A DNA stretch of 64,000 bases from JADFQT01 sp965216025 (GTDB taxonomy: Bacteria > Chloroflexota > Dehalococcoidia > Lucifugimonadales > UBA3495), in contig CBDCEX010000016.1 of NCBI GenBank assembly GCA_965216025.1, positions 124,001 to 188,000 on the forward strand, read 5' to 3'. The notes under the pieces were generated by a model that saw only the letters and a list, made by a program, of their open reading frames with translations, had not been told where the DNA came from and ran no database searches. The position numbers were made by a program, and so were the translations under genes. Each line of letters opens with the position of its first letter. The first letter of the stretch is position 1. Of this stretch, positions 42,520 through 51,460 are shown piece after piece.

Positions 42520-43680
42520 CTAAACCAAAGCCAAGGTGGGAACTACATTTTGCAGCGATGGCAAAGGTAGGAAAGGTGCAAAAATCAATGCATCGGCTCG
42601 GGCCTGTAACCGGGTTCGGCAGCGATGTTTCACTTCATCCTTACGATGAGCTAGTCCGCCGAAGAATGCATTCATCTTCTCTTGGACTTGGGCTTTTGTT
42701 CCCAGGCATTCGTTGGCCGTGACCTCTTCCCTGGCCCAGTCCCAGACGGCTTCGTCGGCATTGAAGTCTGGGCTGTAGGCCGGTAAGGCCACCAGCCTCG
42801 GCTGCAAGTCAGGGGTGGTCAAATAGCTGCGAATCGCTGCTCCTCGGTGGGCTGGCCCATTGTCCCAAATCACTACCAGAGGTCCCAAGATGTTTTTCTC
42901 TTAGCTGCCGTAAAAAGGCGGTGGAGGTCTCGGCATTGCTGTTGCCGGCTATTTCCATGGCTTCCACCTCCCCAGCCTCCAAGCAAACTCCCAAGTAGTA
43001 GCAGGCCTTCTCTCCCCACCGAGGACTGGTAGAGTCCACCAGCGCCGGCTCTCCCTTGAGCACCCATTTCCCCCTCAGATCGGCATCGGCCCGAAAGTGG
43101 GCTTCGTCTACGAAGAAGATTTTGGCCCCACTCTCTTGGGCCTCCTCTCGGATTTGGCTGTACTGGAGGACGAAGGCTTTCCGCGCTTCATCCTTGGCTT
43201 TCAGGAGGCGTTTCTTGGGTCGCTTCAGCACGAAGCCCAACCGATGGAGGTAGTTCAAGCAACTGCTTCGACTCAGCCCCAGGTCAAAGCTCTGCTTGAG
43301 AAATTGCCTCACTACTTTCCAATTCCAGTTGGACAATTCAACTCCCGCCTCTCCAGGCGGATTTTGCACCGCAGACTTCAGTTGGTTCTGTTGACCCCAG
43401 TTCAAGACTGGGGGTTCCCCCCCGTCTGTTCAAAGACCAAACCTTGGGCCCCGCCTCGGCGAAAGTTGGCCAGCTAGTTTCCAATGGTATGAGGCTCTCT
43501 GTCCAAAGCCTCAGCCACCTGGAAAGCCGACCACCCTTGGCCCAACAACCATAGCCCGTGCCATCGCTCTCGCTCTCGAGGTGTTGGCGCTCGATACATC
43601 CTTTCCCGTAAGTCACCTACATTGAGTTGCCACTCTTCCATGAGTTGCACTATTTCCTTCATCCCTTCCACCACCGCCAC
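42520..43680 (-). pseudogene. IS630-family transposase (element A), stop and frameshifts
   Basis: Pieces in three frames: an N-terminal helix-turn-helix part (M-A-V-V-E-G-M-K-E-I ... G-L-W-L-L-G-Q-G-W-S-A-F-Q-V-A-E-A-L) that ends at a TAG after P-H-T-I-G-N; after a further shift in a G-run near 43420, the region with W-N-W-K-V-V-R-Q-F and the first catalytic Asp (F-F-V-D-E-A-H-F); then, after another shift near 42885, W-D-N-G-P-A-H (second Asp) and P-D-F-N-A-D-E-A-V-W-D-W (Glu). All DDE residues are present but the reading frame is broken three times, so the element is dead unless several bases are wrong. The stop lies in the flanking TA. Confidence 0.8.
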
Positions 43681-43752
43681 TCGACTTCTTTTACAGAATA
43701 TCGCAACTCCTCTTCGGGTTCGCTTTATGTAGGTTTCACCTTAGCTTTGGTT
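42523..43752 (-). mobile_element. IS630-family element A
   Basis: About 1,230 bp, bounded by TA dinucleotides (42521-42522 and 43753-43754), as expected for IS630 target duplication. Terminal inverted repeats begin aaccaaagccaaggtg on the left and, on the opposite strand, aaccaaagctaaggtg on the right, 15 of 16 matching. It contains one transposase gene on the minus strand. It inserted just upstream of the LuxR-type regulator, so it may affect its promoter. Confidence 0.85.
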
Positions 43753-43754
43753 TA

Positions 43755-44242
43755 GGATGGTGTTAGATCATTAGGGTTTTGTTCTTGGCTGGGTTAGGCG
43801 AAGGTCTGATGTTAGTAGCCAATGCTGAACCACCTGGAGAGCTGCGGCCGCTTCGGCACCCATCTCGGACCTTAGATGGTCCGGCAGGGCAATCGCGTCT
43901 AAAACTGCCTTTTCGAACTTCGGTACAGAAGGCTAGCGAATGGTAGATATTCCGATGCTTTCCCAGCTATTTTGACTATAACACGTAAAGATCGAAAGAC
44001 TTCCGGGACTCGTCAGACCCCAAAGAGCCACTGTCCCAAACCTGGGGGCGATTAAGACGCGATTGCCCTGGATGGTCCGGGTCTCGCTCCCGCCCGTGGG
44101 ATCGGATGGGCTACACTCAGGACCAGTAGGGCGGCATGCCCCATCTGCTCCTTAAACACCTGGATCTAAGGTGCGCTACCAACGTCAAGAGGTCCAATAC
44201 CTACAAGTTCTTGGAAGGGCTGTGAAACGTCCGGATAGGCTC
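43755..44242. other. Gap between IS630 element A and the double CoA-transferase
   Basis: 488 bases without a reliable gene. On the plus strand about 44098-44224 reads as an interrupted frame, R-M-G-Y-T-Q-D-Q-stop-G-G-M-P-H-L-L-L-K-H-L-D-L-R, ending at a TGA; it might be the tail of a lost transposase but I cannot name it. The motif gggttaggYgaagg occurs on both sides of IS630 A (42494 and 43790). Confidence 0.4.
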
Positions 44243-46528
44243 TTAGCCCGCCGCCACACCGTCGATCAGGATCACACCTCGCTCTAACAGCCGATCGAAA
44301 TCTTGGCCCAGGCCGATCTCCTCCAGGATTTCGCGGCCTTGGGCGCCGGGTTTGGGCGCCGGCCGGCCGGGCCGCACCGGTGTCCGCGACAGCCGAGGCG
44401 AGGGCCCGAAGCCGGTTACCAGGCCGATTTCATCGTGTTCCCGGGTAATGCTGAGCCCGCGATCGATGGCCCAAGAGTCGTCCAACAGCTCGCTCACGTC
44501 AGGAAGAACCCGGTGGGCGCCGATGCCAGCGTCATTCAAGCGTTGGACCCAGACCTGGACGGAGTTGGACCGGAAATGCTCCTCCAATGACCGGGCCAGC
44601 GCCTCACCCCGAAAAGCGTCGATGTTTGCCAGGCCATCGACCGAGGCCAGGCGCGGCAGGTCGGACTCCTGGGCACCGATAAAGATCCAGCCGTCCTGGG
44701 CCTGGTAGGCCCGATGGAGCGGGACGAGACCCAGGGCATTCAGGCCCCGGGTCTCGTCCCAGGTCTTGCCCTCGTAGAGCTGCATATAGGGGGATTGGTG
44801 GATCATGGCGGTGTAGGCTAGAGCCGAGTCTACGTGTTGCCCCTGACCGGTGCGCTGCCGGTGTAACAGGGCCAAGGCCACCCCGTAGGCCCCCATAAAA
44901 CCGGTGCCGTAGTCGTTAATGGCGTTGGGCTGGCTGGTGGGGGGGCCATCGCCTCCGAAACGGCGGTCCATCCCAGTGGCGGCTTGGGCGAACCCTTCGT
45001 GGCCAGGGCGGCCGGCCCAGGGACCCAGATGACCAAAGGCATTGAGGGACACGTAGATGATATCCGGTTTCCGTTTGCGCACCTCTTCGTATCCCAGACC
45101 CAACTTCTCCAGCTTGCCCCCGCGATAGTTCTGGGCCACTACGTCGGCATCCTCCACCAAGCGCCAGAAAATGTCGCGGCCTTCCTCGGTCTTCAAGTCC
45201 AATAGTATGCTGCGTTTCGCTCGGTTGACCTCGTTGTGGGAAGAGACAGTGCTGCCCCGAGTGGGGTTATCGATTTTGATCACGTCGGCGCCGTATTCGG
45301 CCAGGGTGCGGCCGCAGGTCGGTCCGGCGAGAATGATGCACAGGTCAAGCACTTTGACTCCCTCCAGCACGGAACGCATGGTTCCTTTTATCGGCTGAGG
45401 GGCCTTGGTCGAACGCTGAGACGCCACTTCGGAAAGAATCTCCTCCCGGTGCTGGTCGGGCACGGGCGCCGGGTCCCGAATTTGCCCCGGGGTGAGAGAC
45501 ATTCGCGCGTTTATACCCGGCTGCAGCATCCTCCCGTAGGTGGGGTCTTGGAGCTCGATGACCATTTTGGACTCCAGGGCCTGGGGGTGGCTGAACCACT
45601 CCTCGCTGGTCCGGCACATGGTGCACTCGGTGCCGGCTTCGGCGCCCAGGTCTTCCCACTCCTGGGCCGTTCGGGTCTGGAACAGCTCCTTCAGCCGCCG
45701 CTCCAGCTCGGCGAACAGGTCGGGCTCGCCCCTGAGGCGTTCCAGGTCGATTAGGCCTTCCTCATGCCAGGAGGCGATTCCGGCTGCCTCCACAAACTCA
45801 TGGAGGTTTTGGTTGCCCGAGCCACCGAAGCGGACCCAGCGGCCGTCCTTGCACTGGAAATGGCCGGCCCAGATAACGCGCAGGTCGACTCCGGTATCCT
45901 TCGCGTCGTGGACTCGCAGCCCGGCGCGGCCGATGGAGGCGAAGGTTGCATCGAAAAGCGGCACATCTATCCGCTGTCCTCCGCCGTCCCGTTCTCGGGA
46001 AATTAGCGCCATGATAGTGGCGATGGCCCCCTGAAAGGCCCCGTAGTTGGAGGAGATGGGTATGGCGGTGTATACCGGCTGGTCCGTCCCATTTTCCGCC
46101 GGACGGGGGCGGTAGGTCGCGGTGGCGGCGCCCAGAATTCCTTCCCAGGCCGGGACGGAGGCGCGGGGATCATCGGAGGCGAATCCGGGCAGAGACAGGT
46201 AGACCAGGCGAGGGTTGGCTTCGGTCATAGCTGTTGGGCCCAGGCCAAGCCGGTCCATCACCCCAGGCCGGAAGTTCTCCACCACCACGTCGGCGCCCTG
46301 GACCAACCCTTTAGCCGTGGCCAAGTCCTCGGCCTGCTTCAGGTCCAGCACTATGCTACGCTTGCCCCGGTTCCAGGTGGCATTGGCCGGGGTTTTCCAG
46401 CGCGGCCCACCGGGGGGGTCAACCTTTATTACATCGGCCCCCTGGTCCGCCAACAGCATTCCAACCAGCGGCCCGGCGATGTACTGCCCGAAGTCGATCA
46501 CCCGGATTCCGTCAAGCGCACCTGCCAT
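44243..46528 (-). CDS. Two-domain CaiB/BaiF (type III) CoA-transferase
   Basis: 761 residues: two complete family III units in tandem. Unit 1 (about 1-365) has L-D-G-I-R-V-I-D-F-G-Q-Y-I-A-G-P, D-V-I-K-V-D-P-P-G-G, G-G-Q-R-I-D-V-P-L-F-D-A-T. Unit 2 (about 385-761) has L-E-G-V-K-V-L-D-L-C-I-I-L-A-G-P, G-A-D-V-I-K-I-D-N-P and G-Q-G-Q-H-V-D-S-A-L-A-Y-T-A. Compared with formyl-CoA transferase, where the catalytic Asp follows V-x-M-Q, unit 1 keeps an Asp (L-F-D-A-T) and unit 2 has Tyr. Such enzymes are interlocked dimers, so a fusion could form an intramolecular pseudo-dimer with one active site. RBS GGGAGG. Substrate unknown. Confidence 0.9.
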   Translation of the reverse strand: MAGALDGIRVIDFGQYIAGPLVGMLLADQGADVIKVDPPGGPRWKTPANATWNRGKRSIVLDLKQAEDLATAKGLVQGADVVVENFRPGVMDRLGLGPTAMTEANPRLVYLSLPGFASDDPRASVPAWEGILGAATATYRPRPAENGTDQPVYTAIPISSNYGAFQGAIATIMALISRERDGGGQRIDVPLFDATFASIGRAGLRVHDAKDTGVDLRVIWAGHFQCKDGRWVRFGGSGNQNLHEFVEAAGIASWHEEGLIDLERLRGEPDLFAELERRLKELFQTRTAQEWEDLGAEAGTECTMCRTSEEWFSHPQALESKMVIELQDPTYGRMLQPGINARMSLTPGQIRDPAPVPDQHREEILSEVASQRSTKAPQPIKGTMRSVLEGVKVLDLCIILAGPTCGRTLAEYGADVIKIDNPTRGSTVSSHNEVNRAKRSILLDLKTEEGRDIFWRLVEDADVVAQNYRGGKLEKLGLGYEEVRKRKPDIIYVSLNAFGHLGPWAGRPGHEGFAQAATGMDRRFGGDGPPTSQPNAINDYGTGFMGAYGVALALLHRQRTGQGQHVDSALAYTAMIHQSPYMQLYEGKTWDETRGLNALGLVPLHRAYQAQDGWIFIGAQESDLPRLASVDGLANIDAFRGEALARSLEEHFRSNSVQVWVQRLNDAGIGAHRVLPDVSELLDDSWAIDRGLSITREHDEIGLVTGFGPSPRLSRTPVRPGRPAPKPGAQGREILEEIGLGQDFDRLLERGVILIDGVAAG

Positions 46529-46682
46529 GTCAATCCTCCCATGTACCCGGATGTGGTTGTACCTGGATGTGGTTCGATTCTAACGCCCGCTTGGCGCCGG
46601 GGGTGCCCTGAGCCGTCAACTCTCCTATCCCAGGGTAACCCGTACTAAAGCCGCCCAGGCTTGGAGTAACCCGGCGCTGGCA

Positions 46683-47234
46683 TCAACGCGCCGATAATCG
46701 TAGGTCCTCGGTAAACTCCCGTCGGACTTTCTCCACCTTTGGCCGGATCACGATCTGGCAATACATCGCCGCGGGATTGTTCATATAGAACTGTTGGTGG
46801 TCAGCCTCGGCCGGGTAAAAGCTTTCCAATGGCACGACCTCAGTAACGATCGGACCGCCTTTGGAGCCGGAACTATCAAGTTCCCGGATAAATGCCTCTG
46901 CTTGTTCTTTCTGATCATCGTTGGTGTAGAGAATAATCGAGCGATAATGAGTACCTCTATCAGCCCCTTGGCGATTTAGCGTGGTCGGATCGTGGGTCGC
47001 GAAGAATACCTCGAGCAGGCGATTATAATGGATTTGACTAGGGTCGAACTGGATATTTACCAATTCCGCGTGGCCGGTATTATCGCTGCACACTTGCCGG
47101 TAGGTGGGATTTTCAGTATGTCCTCCCGCATAGCCTGAAATAACCGATACCACACCTTGAAGCTCCAAAAAGACCGCTTCGGTGCACCAGAAACAGCCTC
47201 CTCCGAATACCGCAATCTCGTCTTTCTTTTCCAC
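46683..47234 (-). CDS. msrA: Peptide-methionine (S)-S-oxide reductase MsrA
   Basis: 183 residues from the GTG at 47234, preceded by GGAAGGGGG at seven bases; longer in-frame starts lack an RBS. The catalytic motif G-G-G-C-F-W-C (about residues 10-16) holds the nucleophilic Cys; G-Y-A-G-G, T-G-H-A-E and D-P-T-T-L-N-R-Q-G-A-D-R-G-T-H-Y-R-S are the other family marks. It reduces methionine-S-sulfoxide in proteins and repairs oxidative damage in the cytosol, using thioredoxin. A second Cys near the C-terminus (M-Y-C-Q) may resolve the sulfenic acid. No msrB is near; the gene is followed by the double CoA-transferase and preceded by an IS element. Confidence 0.93.
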   Translation of the reverse strand: MEKKDEIAVFGGGCFWCTEAVFLELQGVVSVISGYAGGHTENPTYRQVCSDNTGHAELVNIQFDPSQIHYNRLLEVFFATHDPTTLNRQGADRGTHYRSIILYTNDDQKEQAEAFIRELDSSGSKGGPIVTEVVPLESFYPAEADHQQFYMNNPAAMYCQIVIRPKVEKVRREFTEDLRLSAR

Positions 47235-47428
47235 GATTTTATTCCCCCTTCCAACAATTGGGCTATTCCAACCTCGCATCTTCTACGGCCCCCGACGGGT
47301 ATGAACACGGCCAACCCGCAAGCATGACTTCATACCTGCCGGTATAGTACATGATCGTATGCGTCTTCGTTTGGCTGCCCCTAGTTTCATCAGATAATGG
47401 TTTCCTGTCAATCTGGGGGCAGCGGCTA

Positions 47429-48746
47429 GTACAGGTGGGCGTAAATAACCCGACAGATTTATGCGACCAACACCTTCCTTTGGTAAGTCCATTTGAAGGG
47501 CTTTGCCATGGTCCGGTTGTAATAGTCGATGAAGTCCCACACCTTCTGTTTCAGATCGGTGACCGATCTGAATGACCCTCGCTGTAGCAGTTTTCGCACC
47601 AGAATGCTCAGCCAGATTTCCACTTGGTTCATCCATGACGTGTGCTTGGGGGTGTAGTGAAACACGATACAGTGGCTGGGATCGCTGAGAAATGCGGCCC
47701 GGGACTCTCGGTTCGCCAATGTGCCCCACTTGCCCTTCTTACCCAACTCCAGGTCCAGCCCAGACTCTCTGGCTACCCAGCGCACTAGAGATTCAGAACG
47801 GTGCGTGTCCAGGTTGTCCACCACAAAATGCCACCGCTGGGCCGCCCTATCGCTAGCGATCACTGCCTCCACATGCTGCAGAAAGTCCGCCTCAGTCCGT
47901 CTGGGACCCCCATAGGGCTCAACAATCTGACCTGTCACCACATCCCGACTGATGATGAAGGAGCGTGTACCATGCCGGATGTACTCAAACTCCCGCCGTT
48001 CCACCTTCCCCGGCGCCAAGGGCAAACCAGGATGTTTGCGCTCCAGTGCCTGTACTCCGGTCAACTCATCAGTGCTCATCACTCGCTCCCCAGATTGGAC
48101 CAAGGCGGGAGCATCTCGGTACAGGTCGCAGATGTCAGTGACTTTGGCGTCATAGTTCTCGTCCTCCGAGGGTGTCAACCAATAGCGTATCCGGTGGGGT
48201 TTCAGGTCCCCCTTTCTAGCAGTCTGGCCGCATGGCGGGGGAAAATCCGTTCCACGATGCCTTGTTGGATGATCTCATCAGCCAATTCCCGGCTGGTCCA
48301 CTGGCTGATTGGAAGACCGCTCTGGCTTGGGGCCTCACAAGCCAGGGACATGATCTGGCAAACTTGCTCTGGGGTGATCCGGGCGGGAGCCCCGGGATGG
48401 GGCGCATCCCGCAACCTTTCTTCTAGACTCAGGTCTTCCAAGCTGGCTGCCGGTAGCCCCAGCCAGCGGTTGCGCCAGAACCGTACCGTATCCACATCCA
48501 GGCCCACTTCGCGGGCAATCTGGCTGTTGTTCAGGCCAGCCGCGGCAGACAGAATGATTCTGCCTCGCCGGGCCAACTGCTGGGGGGTGCTATATCGGCG
48601 CACCAGGGTTTCCAATCCTTGGTGTTCCTCTGAGGATAATTCCACCACAGGAGGTTTGGGTCCACGCATTCCACTCACCACCACACTTCATCTTTCCAGA
48701 CTCAAGGCGCTTATTATACTACTCATGCTTGTCAGCCCACCTGTAC
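47429..48746 (-). mobile_element. IS630-family element B
   Basis: 1,318 bp, bounded by TA at 47427-47428 and 47747 positions further on at 48747-48748. Terminal inverted repeats GTACAGGTGGGC are perfect over 12 bases and, with the flanking gcTA, extend to a longer symmetrical end. The target reads gcggc-TA-gcggcc when the element is removed. One transposase gene in two overlapping frames on the minus strand. Different from element A in ends and transposase. Confidence 0.87.
47459..48669 (-). pseudogene. IS630-family transposase (element B), one -1 shift
   Basis: First frame, from the ATG at 48669: M-R-G-P-K-P-P-V-V-E-L-S, a helix-turn-helix (R-R-G-R-I-I-L-S-A-A-A-G-L-N-N-S-Q-I-A-R-E-V) and a linker, ending L-L-E-R-G-T-stop at 48202. 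Reading one base back gives L-L-E-R-G-D-L-K-P and leads into the DDE domain: S-T-D-E-L-T-G, F-V-V-D-N-L-D-T-H and W-M-N-Q-V-E-I-W. The shift lies in a G5 run (aagggggacc), so a slip of the ribosome could make the full protein, or it may be a simple mutation. About 400 residues when joined. All three catalytic residues are present. Confidence 0.8.
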
Positions 48747-48942
48747 TAGCGGCCTGTCCCAGCGATACTGGCGGACGGCTAGTGGGGTAGGATGCAGGCC
48801 AATTTGGAGATTAGTGGGAGTGATGAGGCTGGCCTCACCACCATCCGGTGATGATGGGGAAGGTGCTGGAGCTATTGCGGAAGGCGGGGCAGGTGAAGCT
48901 GGGAAGGAGAAAAGGGGCGCGACTGGAGAAAGAGGTTGGAGA
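48747..48942. other. Short gap between IS630 B and the archaellin gene end
   Basis: 196 bases with no gene found. It borders the original stop codon of the archaellin-like gene (48943-48945, minus strand). Confidence 0.4.
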
Positions 48943-48967
48943 CTACTCTAGGGTGGCGATCCCTTCC
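48943..48967 (-). pseudogene. Displaced 3' end of archaellin-like gene 1
   Basis: On the minus strand, from the 8-bp target duplication, the bases read (E-G)-I-A-T-L-E-stop. Joined to the other side of the ISAs1 element this gives L-P-N-S-L-E-G-I-A-T-L-E, which fills the place of I-S-M-E-A-V-N-F-L-H in the intact paralog. So the element sits only a few codons before the original stop. Confidence 0.75.
48960..48967. repeat. Target-site duplication, left (tcccttcc)
   Basis: Eight bases tcccttcc repeated exactly at 50241-50248 on the other side of the ISAs1 element. Confidence 0.85.
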
Positions 48968-50240
48968 CAGGGTCTTTTCATTCTCCTGCCTGGTAGGTAA
49001 AGCCCATCATGTCGAAAGCTTCGCTGAGATGGGCATTGTGGCGGCGTAGGGCAGCGGCTACGTTGGAATGCCCAGCCCGACGTACCAAGCTGATGACCAG
49101 GTTCCGCAGGCCCGCCAGAACCTGTGGGGCGGCCCCAGTGCGCACCTGAGAGCGGTCCTCGTCGAAGGTCACATCCCGTACCCAGTGGAGGCGGTTCTCG
49201 ATGCCCCAGTGCCCACGGGAAAGGCTCAACAATCGCCTGGCATCGGCATCAGTGGCTGGGAGACTGCTAATTGCATAGCTCACAGCCACCTGTTTCTTGC
49301 CCTTCACGACCCGCTGGCGCTCTAGCCGACACACCTGTTGCAGATGCGGCCACGCTTCCCCGACCGTCCCAGCGCTGCCCACGTAGCCATTTAGCTCTGG
49401 GTCGGCCAAGGCCCACAACTCTCGCCGCTCCAGCCGCCCATGACGCCGCTTTACTGGAGCATCGGCCCAGACCGTCAGCTTGGCCCCGCGTGCTCGCCAC
49501 TCCGCTGCCAGCCAGGGAGGTACGGTTGGCCCACCAGCCCTCTCAGTTCCTAGCAGGGGAAAAAGCCACCTCCAGGTCTCGGCGCAAGGTGGGCTGATTC
49601 TCTTTAACTGGCAGCAGATACTCTCCGCCGCCTGCCACAATCTGCTCACAGACTTTCCGTTGGGTCAGTAAGGCATCAGCCACTACTACCCGACCCTTCA
49701 GGGATACCTGGCCCAATACTTCTTTGACCGCCGCCAATTCTTCCCCTTTGCCCGGCGCAGCTACCTGCGCCAGCACTGCCCCAGCGCGGCTAGCGTAGGC
49801 CGACACCAGATGGACCCCGGGTATCTCTTGGCCGTGGACCCCTCGCAAGGTTTTCCCGTCCAGGGACAGGGGGTCATCCGCCTCTACCCCGCTATTTGCC
49901 AGCCAGTTGCCGACTTCTGCCTCAAAGGCCGCCACGTCCAGGCCCTTGAACACCCGGTGGAGGGTGGCCACGCAGGGTGTCTTCTCCTGGCTGAACCCCA
50001 AAAGCTGCGCCGTAGCACCCCCTTGGTCCCGCCCCCATTGAGCTATGGCGTATAAGCTGCGGGCGCCGCACAGCATGGCACAGGTGGCCAAGGCCAGGAT
50101 CGCCCCCAAAGAGTGGCGTCGCCCTTGGCTACTCCAAAAGTCAGGCACCAAATCCAGCGCTTCTCTCAAAGTCATCATCCTTCCCTCCCGCTTAAACTGG
50201 TAATAATTTTATACTATTTTGAGAAAACGAAAGGGCCCTG
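48968..50240 (-). mobile_element. ISAs1-family insertion sequence
   Basis: 1,273 bp. Left end CAGGGTCTTTTCATT, right end (opposite strand) CAGGGCCCTTTCGTT; 12 of 15 match. Flanked by a perfect 8-bp duplication, so a fairly recent insertion. It carries one transposase gene and interrupts the 3' end of archaellin-like gene 1, read in the same direction. Confidence 0.88.
48978..50178 (-). pseudogene. ISAs1-family transposase, one frameshift
   Basis: First frame (from 50178): a helical N-terminal domain (S-L-G-A-I-L-A-L-A-T-C-A-M-L-C-G-A-R-S) and the DDE core with L-S-L-D-G-K-T-L-R-G (first Asp) and V-V-A-D-A-L-L-T-Q-R (second Asp), ending early at A-R-N-stop (49543). In the other frame the protein continues L-L-G-T-E-R-A-G-G and reaches H-W-G-I-E-N-R-L-H-W-V-R-D-V-T-F-D-E-D (catalytic Glu). 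The break is in the T5C4 run near 49560. About 385 residues if restored. Because the target duplication is still perfect, either the break is very recent or it is a sequence error. Confidence 0.83.
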
Positions 50241-50248
50241 TCCCTTCC
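50241..50248. repeat. Target-site duplication, right (tcccttcc)
   Basis: Identical to 48960-48967. Confidence 0.85.
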
Positions 50249-50832
50249 AGAGAGTTGGGCAGGGTTCGCTGAATGTACAATACCGCTCCTATAGGCGGTA
50301 TTACCTAGATGGTAAAGGTCTCATCCACCGCTAAATCCGTTGCCAGCAGGACAACCATGCCGGGGATGTTGATTTCGAAAGTTTCTCCGTCTTCCATGAA
50401 GACATCGCCGTCACCGGAGCCCAGCTGAGAGGCAGTGAATTCCCCAGTCTGGTCCAGATTTACGGCCTGATATCTGTCGGAATACCGGACGATGGTGTTC
50501 CCCACGATCATGTCGATGGGTTCAGCGGCAGCGGCGCTGCTTACTTGAAAAGTCAGCGAATTCACGGTCCCGGATGCACCGGTCACGCCGGCGGTGGCCA
50601 CCACCGAGCCTTTCAGCACCATGGTCCCACGGGCCTCGGAAAGGCCGGCCTTCACGGTCTCCTTGGCCCGGTCCGTGGTGAACAAGCCTGTGGAGAGGGC
50701 GGCGAAGGCAAAAACCGAGGCGACCACCACAAAAGCGATGGCTATGATGGCCGCGTCTAGGCCGGTAATCCCCCACTCATCGCAGCCCAGGCGTTTGGAG
50801 CCGTTAAGGGGCATGTCCAGTAATCTAGCCAT
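50249..50832 (-). pseudogene. Archaellin/type IV pilin-like protein 1, truncated by a nonsense codon and an IS
   Basis: From the ATG at 50832 a 21-residue leader ends D-E-W-G, then I-T-G-L-D-A-A-I-I-A-I-A-F-V-V-V begins the mature N-terminal hydrophobic helix (class III signal peptide, cut by a prepilin peptidase after Gly). The mature part has about 155 residues, then a TAG at 50305-50307 in A-V-D-E-T-F-T-I-stop. In the paralog the matching codon is GAG. Beyond the stop the frame still reads V-I-P-P-I-G-A-V-L-Y-I-Q-R-T-L-P-N-S-L-E-G, running to the ISAs1 target site, and ends after it at 48943. So the gene was once full length. Archaellins form the filament of archaella; some Chloroflexota carry archaellum genes. 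No motor genes (ArlI/ArlJ-like) are in the window. Spaced divergently from gene 2. Confidence 0.82.
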
Positions 50833-51460
50833 TATCAGTCGCCGGATTTGCTTGATCACCTGCTAATCCGAAAGAGTCCCGTTTCAGCCGGATTCTCCAC
50901 ACCAATTCCATGATAAATCCATGCTCTAATCCACTTAAGAGGGTTTTCCCATCGGGGAGCCTTCATAAACCCACTGACCGCCCTGGGTGGTTGCCCCCGT
51001 TAACCACTGCTCGGGCACTTTCCCTTTCCGACCAACTCCCGGCCAGCGCTATTGTCTTGCCCGGTAACGAACAATCCGTGGATCAGTTCAAGGGAGGGAT
51101 ATTTCGGTTGCCCCGCCGATGGAGGATTCCAGCACCAGCCGCCTCGGCGAGGGCGGCACCTCAAAGTATTTGAGAAAGGGGGCAACCACTTCTCCATAAG
51201 GGGGTAACGCCTCTATCGATAGGACAATTTTAGGCTTACCCTACATAGTGTCGAATAGCGCCCGAAGGGAGTAGCGGGGGCTGGCAACCCTCTCAACACC
51301 TGCCGCCTACCCTCTTTCATATGTTTGCTGGCCGCTTCGGGACAAACATCTATAAAAGATGAGAAGTCAGCCGGGACCGTGCAGCGTCGGCAGCTGATTT
51401 TTTGCCTGGGAATCAGGCGCCTAGCCTCAACTGGGCTTTCACCTTTGGAGGGAACACCCC
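50833..51460. other. Divergent intergenic region of the two archaellin genes
   Basis: 628 bases between the two starts. The right part holds the structured leader listed at 51260-51349 and the ribosome binding site of gene 2. For gene 1 no clear promoter or Shine-Dalgarno was found. No ORF of note. Confidence 0.5.
51260..51349 (+). promoter_or_regulatory. Candidate structured 5' leader of archaellin-like gene 2
   Basis: Three pairings can be drawn: CCCGAAG (51261-51267) with CTTCGGG (51335-51341); GTAGCGG (51271-51277) with CCGCCTAC (51303-51310, one bulge); ATGTTTG (51321-51327) with CAAACAT (51343-51349). The first and third interlock, because CTTCGGG lies in the loop of the third, so they form a pseudoknot or exclude each other. 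The gene start is 112 bases further on. It does not match a riboswitch class that I can name; folding is inferred by eye. Confidence 0.35.

Noticed and set aside
42494..43806. gggttaggYgaagg on both sides of IS630 A as a target duplication
   Set aside because: IS630 elements duplicate TA, which is found exactly at the ends; the motif lies 15-40 bases away and is imperfect.
51271..51310. Similarity of the leader to SAM or manganese riboswitches (ggcaacc, gggagtagc)
   Set aside because: Only short words match; the helices of those classes cannot be built around them.
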